Assembly: GCA_049670505.1 (NCBI GenBank)
Contig: JBATTK010000058.1
Span: 1-43,114 of the forward strand
Source of the DNA: JBATTK01 sp049670505
Lineage (GTDB): Bacteria; Bacteroidota; Bacteroidia; Flavobacteriales; Flavobacteriaceae
Direction of reading: 5' to 3'
Length of the DNA stretch: 43,114 nt
This document shows, piece by piece, positions 35,067 through 43,114 of this stretch. The notes under the pieces are model-generated. The model was not told where the DNA came from. It saw nothing but the letters and a program-made list of their open reading frames with translations, and ran no database searches. Position 1 is the stretch's first letter. Each line of letters opens with the position of its first letter. The position numbers and the translations under genes were made by a program.

Positions 35067-35513
35067 ATGAAAAAAATACTTGGAGTGATTTTTTTGATGT
35101 TAATTTTAGTTTCGGCTACCAAAATCACATCTTCAAAATCGCAGACCGCAATTTCCATAGAGGGAACTTGGGAACTTGTTGATCGTTATAACCTTGATGG
35201 AGTCAATGTTTCTGACACTATAGCAAATACAAACGGGTATCGGCAAATAAAAATGTTCCACAAGGGCAAAGTCATGTGGACACGTTACTCTCCGGACGAT
35301 CCGGTCGAATGGTTTGGTTATGGTAAGTATACCACTACAGAAAATACGTTAGAGGAAAGTTTGGAATACGGATCCGATGCCATGATGAAAGTTATAGATA
35401 CCACGGTAGTTTTTAGGTTTGAACTAGAACTGGACGAAAATACCTATAGGCAAATTACGGTGGACGAGGAAGGACATAGGATATTTTCAGAAAACTATAT
35501 ACGGGTTAGATAG
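35067..35513 (+). CDS. Small secreted lipocalin-like protein
   Basis: A 148-residue protein with a signal peptide (MKKILGVIFLMLILVSATK). A TTG start at 35037 would add ten residues before the signal and is rejected. The mature part begins GTWELVDRYNLDG and contains beta strands ending NYIRVR, the form of lipocalin-like beta barrels. No cysteines are present, so the lipoprotein route is not used. Function is unknown. A strong bidirectional terminator follows at 35531. Confidence 0.75.
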   Translation: MKKILGVIFLMLILVSATKITSSKSQTAISIEGTWELVDRYNLDGVNVSDTIANTNGYRQIKMFHKGKVMWTRYSPDDPVEWFGYGKYTTTENTLEESLEYGSDAMMKVIDTTVVFRFELELDENTYRQITVDEEGHRIFSENYIRVR

Positions 35514-35530
35514 TATCATCTGCTACAACT

Positions 35531-35566
35531 AAAAAAGTCCCGACAAAATCGTCGGGACTTTTTTTA
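35531..35566. terminator. Bidirectional rho-independent terminator
   Basis: AGTCCCGAC (35536-35544) pairs with GTCGGGACT (35551-35559), flanked by an A-run before and a T-run after. It can end both the small secreted protein transcript (plus) and the trxB transcript (minus). Confidence 0.92.
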
Positions 35567-35593
35567 CTATTACTATCGTATAATATCTCCAAA

Positions 35594-36562
35594 CTATTTA
35601 ACTACTTCCTCTGGAGTTTCAATGGTAGCTAGGTAACGTTCTGCATCCAAAGCGGCCATACATCCCGGTCCGGCAGCGGTTACTGCCTGTCTGTATTCCT
35701 TGTCCTGTACATCCCCGCTCGCAAAAACCCCCGGTTTACTGGTCTTTGTGGACTTTCCTTCGGTTATGAGATAGCCGGTATCGTCCATATCCAATTGCCC
35801 TTTGAAAATATCCGTATTGGGTTTATGTCCTATGGCGACAAAGAAACCCGTAATAGGAATTTCTTCTTTCTCACCGGTCTGATTATTTACCATCCGGATA
35901 CCTTCTACTACCTGATCTCCCAATATTTCATCGACCTCCGTATTAAAGCGGATATCGATATTGGGCAAACTATGCACACGGTGTTGCATAGCTTTTGAGG
36001 CACGCATATAATCCTTTCGCACCAACATCGTAACTTTGTTACAAATATTGGCCAAATAGGAAGCTTCCTCGGCAGCAGTATCACCAGCTCCTACAATGGC
36101 AACGTCCTGACCTTTATAGAAAAAACCATCGCATACCGCACATGCCGATACGCCTCCGCCACGTAGTCGTTGCTCACTGGGAATGTTCAAATATTTTGCC
36201 GTAGCACCGGTAGAAATAATAACACTTTCGGCTTCTATTAGCTTATCGCCATCAATGGTAACTTTATGGATTCCTCCGACCTCATCACTAAAATCAACGG
36301 CAGTGGCCATACCAATGCGAACTTCGGTCCCAAAACGCTCCGCTTGTTGTTGCAATTGTACCATCATCGTAGGGCCATCTATTCCCTCCGGGTAACCGGG
36401 GAAATTATCCACCTCCGTAGTGGTCGTCAATTGACCTCCGGGTTCCATTCCTGTATATAAAACAGGTTTAAGGTCTGCCCTTGCCGCATAAATCGCAGCC
36501 GTATATCCCGCCGGACCGGATCCTATAATCAATGTTTTTACTCGTTCTACTTTATCTGACAT
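35594..36562 (-). CDS. trxB: Thioredoxin reductase
   Basis: A 322-residue FAD/NADPH flavoprotein reducing thioredoxin. FAD-binding GSGPAGYTAAIYAARA is at residues 14-29, the redox pair C141-A-V-C144 is in SACAVCDGFF, and NADPH-binding GAGDTAAEEA follows. The C-terminal FAD motif ASGDVQDKEYRQAVTAAGPGC is intact. The ATG at 36562 is chosen over a GTG at 36577 that would add KILN-type residues. A promoter candidate lies 30 bp upstream. It forms the 3' end of the minus-strand block but has its own upstream gap of 164 bp from the channel gene. Confidence 0.97.
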   Translation of the reverse strand: MSDKVERVKTLIIGSGPAGYTAAIYAARADLKPVLYTGMEPGGQLTTTTEVDNFPGYPEGIDGPTMMVQLQQQAERFGTEVRIGMATAVDFSDEVGGIHKVTIDGDKLIEAESVIISTGATAKYLNIPSEQRLRGGGVSACAVCDGFFYKGQDVAIVGAGDTAAEEASYLANICNKVTMLVRKDYMRASKAMQHRVHSLPNIDIRFNTEVDEILGDQVVEGIRMVNNQTGEKEEIPITGFFVAIGHKPNTDIFKGQLDMDDTGYLITEGKSTKTSKPGVFASGDVQDKEYRQAVTAAGPGCMAALDAERYLATIETPEEVVK

Positions 36563-36591
36563 ATTCAAAATCTTCACTATAATTTATACTA

Positions 36592-36599
36592 CAAAAGTA
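36592..36599 (-). promoter_or_regulatory. Candidate -7 box of trxB
   Basis: The minus strand reads TACTTTTG, a perfect TAnnTTTG, 30 bp before the ATG. A possible TTTG at 36628-36625 is 25 bp upstream, longer than usual; a second perfect box, TAACTTTG, lies at 36632-36625. Confidence 0.45.
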
Positions 36600-36726
36600 G
36601 GTTTTTTAATAAAAACCTTACTTTCAAAGTTATCAAAAGTTATTATAGCGGTTCACTAAAACTTATGGTATGGCCAGGAATTCAATATTGAAATGGAGGT
36701 TAACCTTTTCGCTCAAAAAAAATCCG

Positions 36727-37800
36727 CTATTCCGTATCCAAACTGTACGCTTTCAAAACCTGCATCCAAGAAACTTCCTGTATCCTCATAAGGAGCAGTT
36801 TGTTAATCTCATTGAACAGGGGATGTGCTTTCGGCATCATATAACTTCGATATTTCTTGTTAAAGGTAAGCGGAAGCAATTCTATCTTATTGTCCAATTG
36901 GTTGGTACGGATTAAATGCTCTAGGGACACCCTATCATATACCACCACATTAATATCCTTTCTGGCCAAGGCCCTTAAGGCCTGTAATGGAGTCCTATAA
37001 ATTTCATAGGGTTCCATCCCATTTTGGATTAAAAAATCTTCCCCTTCCGAAGCCCCTATAATGCCTATACGATCCACCGTTTTTAAATCTTCCAGTCCTT
37101 TTATATTAGCTTCCAAAGAATTAACGGTCAAGGTTGAAGCTATGGTGGCCGTAAAGCTAGAGATGATGATTACCGCCGTAAACATCCAGATAATGGCGAT
37201 GGCTTTACCCGCATTCGTCTTGGGTGCCTTATCACCATAACCCACGGTAGTCATGGTTACCGCGGCCCACCAAAGGCCATCGAACAATCCCCATATGCCC
37301 GGACGAAATTGGTATTTGTTCTGTCTCCTTTCCACCAACCAAAGAATAGTTCCAAATGAAAGGAGAATCACGAACAACAATACCACAACTTTGAGAAAAT
37401 CCTTTGAAAAGAAATTATTGATGAAGATTTGAAATTGACTTTGACTCGATGTAGTGATAGCAACACCTACACTGGAAATGTAGAAGGGTTGGCTTACTTG
37501 AAATTTTGCAATACGATGGGGGTTATTGGTAAGCGGATTGATAGAAATATCGAGTTCATCGTAATCCAAGGCCCTAACAATCCCAAGAACATCACTATAC
37601 TCAACGTATTTGGAAGAAACCCCCATTTCTTTTGCAATATGGTTCCAAAGATCAACGGACAATCCCTTAAAACTATTATCCGTATCCTTTATTACAAAAG
37701 GTGGGTCTTCATGGATTCCTACCAAAAGAGTATCGGCTCCTGGTACGGCTCTCATGGAAAAACCAAAAAAGAGTAAGCCCAAGAACATTAAAAGTTTCAT
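36727..37800 (-). CDS. Prokaryotic ionotropic glutamate receptor (GluR0-like potassium channel)
   Basis: A 357-residue receptor-channel. A signal peptide (1-22) precedes ligand lobe 1 (about 24-128), membrane helix 1 (136-156), a pore loop with the potassium filter T185-VGYGD190, membrane helix 2 (about 198-220) and ligand lobe 2 (about 230-350). SSFTATIASTLTV after helix 2 parallels the SYTANLAAFLTV motif of animal receptors. R96 (NPHRIAKF, after PLT) and D289 (VVVYDR) occupy the positions of the arginine and acid that bind the carboxylate and amine of glutamate, so an amino-acid ligand is expected. The ATG at 37800 follows GGAA and opens the signal peptide. The propeller-GAF sensor gene ends 24 nt before it. 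Confidence 0.93.
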   Translation of the reverse strand: MKLLMFLGLLFFGFSMRAVPGADTLLVGIHEDPPFVIKDTDNSFKGLSVDLWNHIAKEMGVSSKYVEYSDVLGIVRALDYDELDISINPLTNNPHRIAKFQVSQPFYISSVGVAITTSSQSQFQIFINNFFSKDFLKVVVLLFVILLSFGTILWLVERRQNKYQFRPGIWGLFDGLWWAAVTMTTVGYGDKAPKTNAGKAIAIIWMFTAVIIISSFTATIASTLTVNSLEANIKGLEDLKTVDRIGIIGASEGEDFLIQNGMEPYEIYRTPLQALRALARKDINVVVYDRVSLEHLIRTNQLDNKIELLPLTFNKKYRSYMMPKAHPLFNEINKLLLMRIQEVSWMQVLKAYSLDTE

Positions 37801-37824
37801 TTCCGATCTAGAGTCCATAGTGAT

Positions 37825-40734
37825 TCATTTCAGTTCATCAACGGTATTCGTTGTCAAAAAAGTGGTTAGAATCTGCAGTAAAGCAACATCCTTTTGTGTA
37901 AATTTATGTTTGCCCCTACCGTAAACACAGAACACGGCGACCGTTCCATTCTTCTGTTCAAAAGGGACCCATATACCCGATGGGTATCCCCTACTTTCCT
38001 TTTCATCGATATATTGCCCGATCTCTTTTTCAAAATCGCCGATGATTACGGGCTTGTTGGAAATGATTGCATAACTGGCCAAATTTCCTTTATCATTGAA
38101 TTCTTCCTTGCGTTCTCCCCTTTTGGAATCTCCCTGGGCGTATCCCCGATATTGTATTTCCTCCTTTTTCCTAAAAGCCAACTCAAAAGCGTCTATGCCG
38201 GTGGCCAGATCCACCAGTTTTGCCAAGGTGGGTAAAACGGTATCCCATGTTGCCTGTTTGGGGATTTGTTGTAGCAAACGATGTAATATGTAAATATGGG
38301 CGCCCGTATTCTTTAATTCTTTTTGCTGATGTGCCAAAGCAGTGTTCTGCGTAAGGAGTTGTTCTTCTTTGGCGCTCAATTCCTGTTGTTTTTGGGAAAG
38401 CGACGCCTCTAATTTTTTTGTTTTTCTAAAAACCCGCAAACGCACATAATACCAAAAACACAAAGCTAGCAGGCTTAACAAAAATGTAAGCCCCCACCAG
38501 GTTTTGTACCATTTCTTATGTATCTTAAAAACTATCTTTGTAGGTACGCTCCATGCATATCCGCCAGGTTTTTGTGCCCTCACCAACAATTCGTAGTCGT
38601 CCCCATTAAAGTTTTGAATTTTAACCTCAGGCTCGGTTGTGGCCATAGACCAGGGGATGTCCTGAACCTCATCGTCCGGAAGATCCCGGGTATATACTTT
38701 GTGCTGATATTTAATCTCGTCATTGGAAAAGGTAATGGAAACGAACTTCAACTTTACCGTTTCCGTTTCGGAAAAGCGCATGGCAACGTCTCCTTTTTTT
38801 TCGGTATCATTTACATTGATACCCCGCAATATGGGCCTCTTGGTTTTTAACGGGGACGGATTTGATTGTGAGGAGTATACGGCACCTTCGGCCGTTCCTA
38901 TCCAAAGTTTTCTGTCCTTATCCAAAATCATACCCCGATAGGAAGCAACTTTTGAGGGCGTACCGCTTTTCTCATCAAAGAGAACATATGTACCGTCCGA
39001 ATCTAGATGTACCAGTCCATTGGTATCTGTCGCCAGCCATAGCGAACCATTATCCATTATACAAACGGATCGGATCTCGTTTCTTGTAGAAGCGCCAATA
39101 TCTATGCGTTGTACATGCTCTGTATCGTATTTTAAAAGTCCGTCCGTTGTACCCATCCAAACTATCCCTTGCCCATCAACAGCTATATCGTGCACTTCAA
39201 AATTACTACTTACCTTAAATGAAAAAGGGATACTCTGGTTTTCAAAAGTGTCCGTAGATCGGTCATAGCTATATAAATAATTGTTCTTTCCTATTCCGGC
39301 AGCATACAATTCCGAACGCCCTCCTTCTTCCAATACAAGAATGCGGCTGTTCAATCCTTTCTTGTCATCATAGATAATGAGTTCGTCGTTTTTATTGATC
39401 TTAGCTATTCCTACAATGGGTTTGTCCGTTGGGGCCTGACAAAACCAGTTATCCCCCATTTGGTCGGCATACATATAAAACACTCCGCCTCCACGATCTC
39501 TTAGATCGTGTTCCTTTAAGATTTCATTGTTCCGGTAATGTACAATATGGGCATCCGCTGTACCGTACCAAGTGTCATTTTGATAGCTACTTATTCCCGT
39601 TATTCTATCCAATCCCGGCATTTCTGTAAAGCCAAGTTCGTTACCTGACCCTTTTATCCTATAAACATGGGTCTGCGATAACAGCACTTCGTTATAGGGA
39701 GTGGCACTCAAGGTAAAAACATTATCGTGGGACATGCCGGATACGCTTTGAAAATAACTGGACGACATTAGCCCGAGGCCATCCGATGTGCTTACCCAGA
39801 TAATACCACCGGGTCTAAGCTGGTCCGGAGAAAAATAAAGATGGTTAATTGCAGAATATGGAAGTTCTTCCACACGATGGGGGTCGTTAGACCCAAAAAC
39901 CTTTTGCAAAGAACCATTGTCCTCCATAGTATACATTCCCTCTTCCGAACTCAGAAAATAGGTTCCCGACCTATCTTTGGCGATAAAATTGAACTCCCGC
40001 CCGTTTACCCCATAATCTTCCTCTTGTGTGATGTTATGGGCCGCATTGATCGTTAGTTGTAAAAGTTTATTCCCTACCAACCATAATTTGTTATTTTCCA
40101 CACTAAAATGGAGGATATCGGAAAAAGAACCAACACCTAGAAATGCATTGGATTTTTCGTCAAAATAGAAGAGGCCTCTTTTTGGGACTAGTGCCCAAAT
40201 GGTTTTAAATTGATCTTCCCCAAAGAAAATTTTAGGGGTTCTGCTCTTGAAGGGCAAGGATATCCTACTAGGCTTTGTTCCATGCTTATCGATGACGAAA
40301 ACGGAACCATTCAACTGCCCTACCCATAACCTACTCTTGCTATCCCGATAAAGTTGTTCCGGATAGCCCATCCCATCCGAATCTTCCTCTACGATTGTAT
40401 GCGGTATAATCCTTACCCTGTCACCCTCATAAGAAAGCGTAAATATTCCGGAGTCATTGGAAAAAAGAATGGAATTGTTCTCCCCGGGAATCATAGATTT
40501 TATGTATCTGCTTCGCAAGGAGGTATTGTAATCCTCGAACCTGCTTCCATCAAAACGATAAAGCCCTTGATCCGTAGCCAACCATATATATTCCTTTGCA
40601 TCCTGAATAACCTGGTTTACCTTTTGGAACGGAACCTCGTCTCCCCGATATGTGACGTATTGAAATTTTTGACCATGGATGCAGGAGAAACTAATACATA
40701 CAAATACTACGGCAAAAAAATAATTGCTTCTCAT
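37825..40734 (-). CDS. Periplasmic propeller - Y_Y_Y - transmembrane - coiled coil - GAF sensor
   Basis: A 969-residue envelope sensor. A signal peptide (about 1-21) precedes two-component-regulator propeller repeats (about 25-640; recurring W-A-T-D-x-G-L and W-M-G-T-T-D-G-L-type rungs), a Y_Y_Y Ig-like domain (about 650-740), one membrane helix (about 747-768), a coiled coil (about 770-820, QQELSAKEEQLLTQ) and a GAF-type domain (about 835-960). In most Bacteroidota relatives the cytoplasmic part is a histidine kinase, GGDEF or LuxR/AraC domain; here none is present. Its stop is 24 nt before the GluR0-like channel, the same transcript and the likely partner. Confidence 0.9.
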   Translation of the reverse strand: MRSNYFFAVVFVCISFSCIHGQKFQYVTYRGDEVPFQKVNQVIQDAKEYIWLATDQGLYRFDGSRFEDYNTSLRSRYIKSMIPGENNSILFSNDSGIFTLSYEGDRVRIIPHTIVEEDSDGMGYPEQLYRDSKSRLWVGQLNGSVFVIDKHGTKPSRISLPFKSRTPKIFFGEDQFKTIWALVPKRGLFYFDEKSNAFLGVGSFSDILHFSVENNKLWLVGNKLLQLTINAAHNITQEEDYGVNGREFNFIAKDRSGTYFLSSEEGMYTMEDNGSLQKVFGSNDPHRVEELPYSAINHLYFSPDQLRPGGIIWVSTSDGLGLMSSSYFQSVSGMSHDNVFTLSATPYNEVLLSQTHVYRIKGSGNELGFTEMPGLDRITGISSYQNDTWYGTADAHIVHYRNNEILKEHDLRDRGGGVFYMYADQMGDNWFCQAPTDKPIVGIAKINKNDELIIYDDKKGLNSRILVLEEGGRSELYAAGIGKNNYLYSYDRSTDTFENQSIPFSFKVSSNFEVHDIAVDGQGIVWMGTTDGLLKYDTEHVQRIDIGASTRNEIRSVCIMDNGSLWLATDTNGLVHLDSDGTYVLFDEKSGTPSKVASYRGMILDKDRKLWIGTAEGAVYSSQSNPSPLKTKRPILRGINVNDTEKKGDVAMRFSETETVKLKFVSITFSNDEIKYQHKVYTRDLPDDEVQDIPWSMATTEPEVKIQNFNGDDYELLVRAQKPGGYAWSVPTKIVFKIHKKWYKTWWGLTFLLSLLALCFWYYVRLRVFRKTKKLEASLSQKQQELSAKEEQLLTQNTALAHQQKELKNTGAHIYILHRLLQQIPKQATWDTVLPTLAKLVDLATGIDAFELAFRKKEEIQYRGYAQGDSKRGERKEEFNDKGNLASYAIISNKPVIIGDFEKEIGQYIDEKESRGYPSGIWVPFEQKNGTVAVFCVYGRGKHKFTQKDVALLQILTTFLTTNTVDELK

Positions 40735-40833
40735 GCTTGGTGGCCGGTTAACTTCTAAATATAAGAAAAAAGAGGTAAACGACTAAAAAGGAAAGTCCTT
40801 CAAGTACCCACTCGTTAAGGTCATTGGGATTTT

Positions 40834-41757
40834 TTACAAGTCCTCCAAATATCGTATCATTTTCTTTTTTATAGTTTCCGTAGGCAGTACTCCCATACCA
40901 GCCTTCATATTATCGATCATGTGGTGTGGTTTGGAGGTACCGGGAATTACACAATTCACGGCATCATTGGAAAGGATATATTTTAGAAAGAATTGTCCCC
41001 AAGAACTAATTTTCAAATCCTTACACCAATCTGGTAGCTCTTTGCCCCGGGTACTACTGAATAACGAGCCTCCATCATAGGGTCTATTGATAAGTACCGC
41101 TGTTTTATTCTCTTTTGCTACTCTTAGCAAGCTTTTTTCTGCATTTCGTTGATTGATGGAGTAATTGAACTGTACAAAATCCGGTTTCTCGCTTTTTATG
41201 ATTTTTGCAAGCGTATCATGGGAGGAATTTGTGTAATGTGTAATTCCCCAATAGCTGATTTTACCCCTTTCTTTCCAGTCCCTTAAGGTTTTACTATGTG
41301 TTTTCCAGTCTACCAAATTGTGTATCTGCATCAAATCCATGCGTTTTCTATTCATTCTTTCCATAGAGGTATGCATTTGATCAATTCCGGATTGTTTTCC
41401 ACTTGTCCAAACCTTGGTGGCATAAAAGAAATTATCCTGAATTTGTAATTCGCTGGTAAGATCACCCACAACTTCTTCCGAACTACCGTACATGGGAGAG
41501 CTATCTATACATTTTCCTCCATAGGCCTTCATATGCGTCAGCACTTTTTTAAGTGTTATTCTTGAGCTAAGGTCATTGCCGACATCAAAGGATTGCCAGG
41601 TTCCCAATCCTACTACGGGGAGCGATTCTCCCGAAGAAGGAATTTTTCTTCTTATCATACTTCCTTCCTGAAATGATAGTAAGGTAGGGGATACAACGGC
41701 TCCTGCGGAAAAACAGGCCATCATTTTTGTTACATCACGTCTTGAATACTTTTTCAT
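40834..41757 (-). CDS. Tat-exported aldo/keto reductase
   Basis: A 307-residue aldo/keto reductase. The N-terminus has a twin-arginine motif (YSRRDVTKMM, Arg6-Arg7) and a hydrophobic core, so export with its NADP cofactor bound is expected. The catalytic tetrad is D85, Y90, K115 and H146 (CIDSSPMYG, YATKVW, LMQIHN). AKR enzymes reduce carbonyls; exported family members act on unknown, probably sugar-derived, periplasmic substrates. It is upstream of the propeller-GAF sensor gene on the same strand (99-bp gap), so joint transcription is possible but not shown. Confidence 0.9.
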   Translation of the reverse strand: MKKYSRRDVTKMMACFSAGAVVSPTLLSFQEGSMIRRKIPSSGESLPVVGLGTWQSFDVGNDLSSRITLKKVLTHMKAYGGKCIDSSPMYGSSEEVVGDLTSELQIQDNFFYATKVWTSGKQSGIDQMHTSMERMNRKRMDLMQIHNLVDWKTHSKTLRDWKERGKISYWGITHYTNSSHDTLAKIIKSEKPDFVQFNYSINQRNAEKSLLRVAKENKTAVLINRPYDGGSLFSSTRGKELPDWCKDLKISSWGQFFLKYILSNDAVNCVIPGTSKPHHMIDNMKAGMGVLPTETIKKKMIRYLEDL

Positions 41758-42292
41758 CTGTTTATTTTTATATGTTCCTATGTTCAGATATGTACTTTGA
41801 TGATTTTAGAAATCACTATCACCTTATGTCATCAATTATTTTTTTTATGGGTTCGGCTTCATTGGCCACATTCGTTAAATGAAATTCTGGCTACCACAGG
41901 TAGATATGCACTTTTAGAGCAAGACTTTCATTTTCTAAAAATATTTTAACCATTATGGTTGTTAGGTTATTGATTATTAGTTTATTATATCGTTCCAACT
42001 AAATAATGAATAACTCAATAACTCTTGGTAATTTCATTGCAGGACATTTAATTTCCAAGAAACTATTTCATATTTGACCATGTGCCTTCGATACGATCGC
42101 AGGCGATCACTCAGGCACCGAATAGCGTCATTGAGTGATTTTCGAATAGAAAATCGTATCAAAATGACATTCCAGCTTCCAGTTTATGGATATCCAGTTA
42201 TCCAATGGCAAAGCTCCACTATCTAATACCGCTGCCTACTAGATACTGCCCACTGTTTACTTTTGTAATGGATTTTCCATCCATGTTCGGAT
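41758..42292. other. Non-coding gap with repeat words and dispersed repeat copy B
   Basis: The first 230 bp hold the upstream region of the aldo/keto reductase gene; no perfect TAnnTTTG box was seen on its strand. The rest is AT-rich (ATAACTCAATAACTC words) and contains the second 120-bp repeat and the phrase TTCCAGCTTCCAGTTTATGG of the low-complexity family. No credible ORF. Confidence 0.75.
42057..42175 (-). repeat. Dispersed 120-bp structured repeat, copy B (inverted relative to copy A)
   Basis: On the minus strand this copy has nested stems GATACGAT/ATCGTATC (8 bp, perfect) and ATCACTCA/TGAGTGAT (8 bp, perfect). The spacers contain mini-hairpins TTTC-TATTC-GAAA and CGC-CT-GCG. It lies in the gap between the transporter and the aldo/keto reductase. 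Confidence 0.85.
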
Positions 42293-43114
42293 TTATTTAT
42301 TGGCTTTTACAATTGGAATTACAACATCGGCTTTTTTATCCGCTTTTTTACCCAACTGAAATCCGGTATAGGACCAAAATATGAGTAAAGGCAACGCAAC
42401 GATACTGATTACCGAAATCTCAAACCCCAAGGAGAATAGGCCGGCAAAGGTCCAACCTGAAAGTGCATCGCCTCCTCGATACACTGCAGTATCCATAAAA
42501 TTTTTAGCCTTGTATTTTTCTTCCCTACTACAGATGGTATACAACATCTCTCTCCCGGGACGCAAAACAATAAAGTTCCCTGCCCTATGCATTATCATTA
42601 AAACAGCAACTACCACAAGTACAGTATTGAGGCTTAATACTATAAAGCCAATAGCTATGCATACGGGAACGGAACACAATGTAACGGCTAATCCAAACTT
42701 TCCAATAATCCGGTTGGTCAAAAAAAACTGTCCGATAATGGCCAAAAAATTCGTGATCAGGTCAATTTTTGAAAAATACCCTATTCTCTCGGCAGCGGTC
42801 GCCAACGTATTTTCTACGATATGCGCCTGTTGAAAATACAAAAAAGTAGATATGGAAGTATATAATATCATAAATACCGCCAAACTTTGAAGATATTTTG
42901 AAGCTAAGACCAGTCGTATTCCATTAAAAATATGCTTTTTATTCAATAGACCATTCTTAAAAATCCTTGGAGAGCCTTTTGTTGTACACTTATGATTTCC
43001 TTTTCGCCGTAAAAGTATTTGCAACGATAATAAACTTAGCATGAGCAGTGCGATAGCTACTAGGAATAAATTTTCAATCTTGAACATATGGGATACCATC
43101 GTTGTAATTAGGGG
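42293..43114 (-). CDS. NTP/NDP exchange-type transporter of the MFS fold, C-terminal part (gene runs off the right edge)
   Basis: About 273 residues of a polytopic membrane protein remain; the frame is open to the window edge (PLITTMVSHMFKIENLF) and the normal protein is over 400 residues, so the N-terminal half is missing. Six helices are visible (about 11-28, 75-92, 110-128, 138-155, 158-178, 218-245). HRAGNFIVLRPGREMLYTICSREEKYKAKNFMDTAVYRGGDALSGW in part is the signature of the Npt-like NTP/NDP exchangers (COG3202). Free-living Bacteroidota carry such proteins of unknown substrate. The C-terminus is Lys-rich. Confidence 0.85.
   Translation of the reverse strand, partial: PLITTMVSHMFKIENLFLVAIALLMLSLLSLQILLRRKGNHKCTTKGSPRIFKNGLLNKKHIFNGIRLVLASKYLQSLAVFMILYTSISTFLYFQQAHIVENTLATAAERIGYFSKIDLITNFLAIIGQFFLTNRIIGKFGLAVTLCSVPVCIAIGFIVLSLNTVLVVVAVLMIMHRAGNFIVLRPGREMLYTICSREEKYKAKNFMDTAVYRGGDALSGWTFAGLFSLGFEISVISIVALPLLIFWSYTGFQLGKKADKKADVVIPIVKANK

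Noticed and set aside
42057..42175. Structured repeat as a tRNA because of its cloverleaf-like outline
   Set aside because: No acceptor stem with CCA-type end, T-loop GTTCRA or anticodon loop is present.

Overview
The window looks like chromosomal DNA of a marine member of the Flavobacteriaceae (Bacteroidota; a Maribacter/Zobellia/Arenibacter-type genome is my guess, the genus cannot be fixed by eye). Evidence: moderately AT-rich DNA, two TonB-dependent receptors with CarboxypepD_reg-like N-termini, a DUF4249 partner lipoprotein, a PadR-PspC-GIN operon, a two-component-regulator-type propeller protein, candidate promoters of the Bacteroidota TAnnTTTG type, weak Shine-Dalgarno sequences, and intergenic low-complexity words of the CAGAAACTGG / AACTCATAACTC kind. 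No rRNA, tRNA, CRISPR array, transposase or phage gene was recognised.

Layout. 1-472: 5' part of a MoxR/CoxD-type AAA ATPase (minus). 838-4051: TonB receptor plus DUF4249 lipoprotein. 4234-6064: DoxX membrane protein and a class C beta-lactamase-fold lipoprotein. 6065-6795: non-coding repeat-rich gap. 6796-9625: a second TonB receptor divergent from a DUF2141 protein. 9788-13213: a 1141-residue TPR / histidine kinase / receiver / class III cyclase hybrid. 13235-18236 (minus): PLP decarboxylase and pyruvate:ferredoxin oxidoreductase. 18340-22487: a redox-stress block with an OsmC-family protein, a sigma-54 activator carrying a cyclic-nucleotide-binding domain, Dps, and divergent OxyR. 22488-27390: small lipoprotein, 65-residue conserved small protein, PBP4-type carboxypeptidase, MsrA, NudK, DUF2461 and TIGR00266/AIM24 proteins. 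27391-28069: second repeat gap with a 198-bp tandem duplication. 28070-32777: DUF4442 protein divergent from a DUF4870-DUF4440-PadR-PspC-GIN operon. 32899-34970: coupled dipeptide epimerase and alpha-oxoamine-synthase-like enzyme. 35067-36562: small secreted protein and TrxB. 36727-41757 (minus): Tat-exported aldo/keto reductase, propeller-Y_Y_Y-GAF sensor, and a GluR0-like potassium-selective ionotropic receptor. 42293-43114: 3' part of an NTP/NDP exchange-type transporter.

How the genes may work together. The best supported regulatory circuit is at 18.9-19.1 kb: a sigma-54 type promoter precedes the OsmC-family gene, and three 16-bp imperfect palindromes lie between it and the end of the upstream sigma-54 activator gene. 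The activator's cyclic-nucleotide pocket signature is intact and a class III cyclase lies 6 kb away, so second-messenger control of a peroxide-defence gene is a testable inference. OxyR (Cys199/Cys208 preserved) and Dps share a 102-bp divergent control region with an inverted repeat. The most unusual gene pair is the amino-acid-receptor-like potassium channel 24 nt downstream of a large periplasmic propeller sensor that has a GAF domain but no kinase or DNA-binding output.

A 120-bp element able to fold into a branched hairpin occurs once in each orientation (6142-6261 and 42057-42175), framing most of the window.
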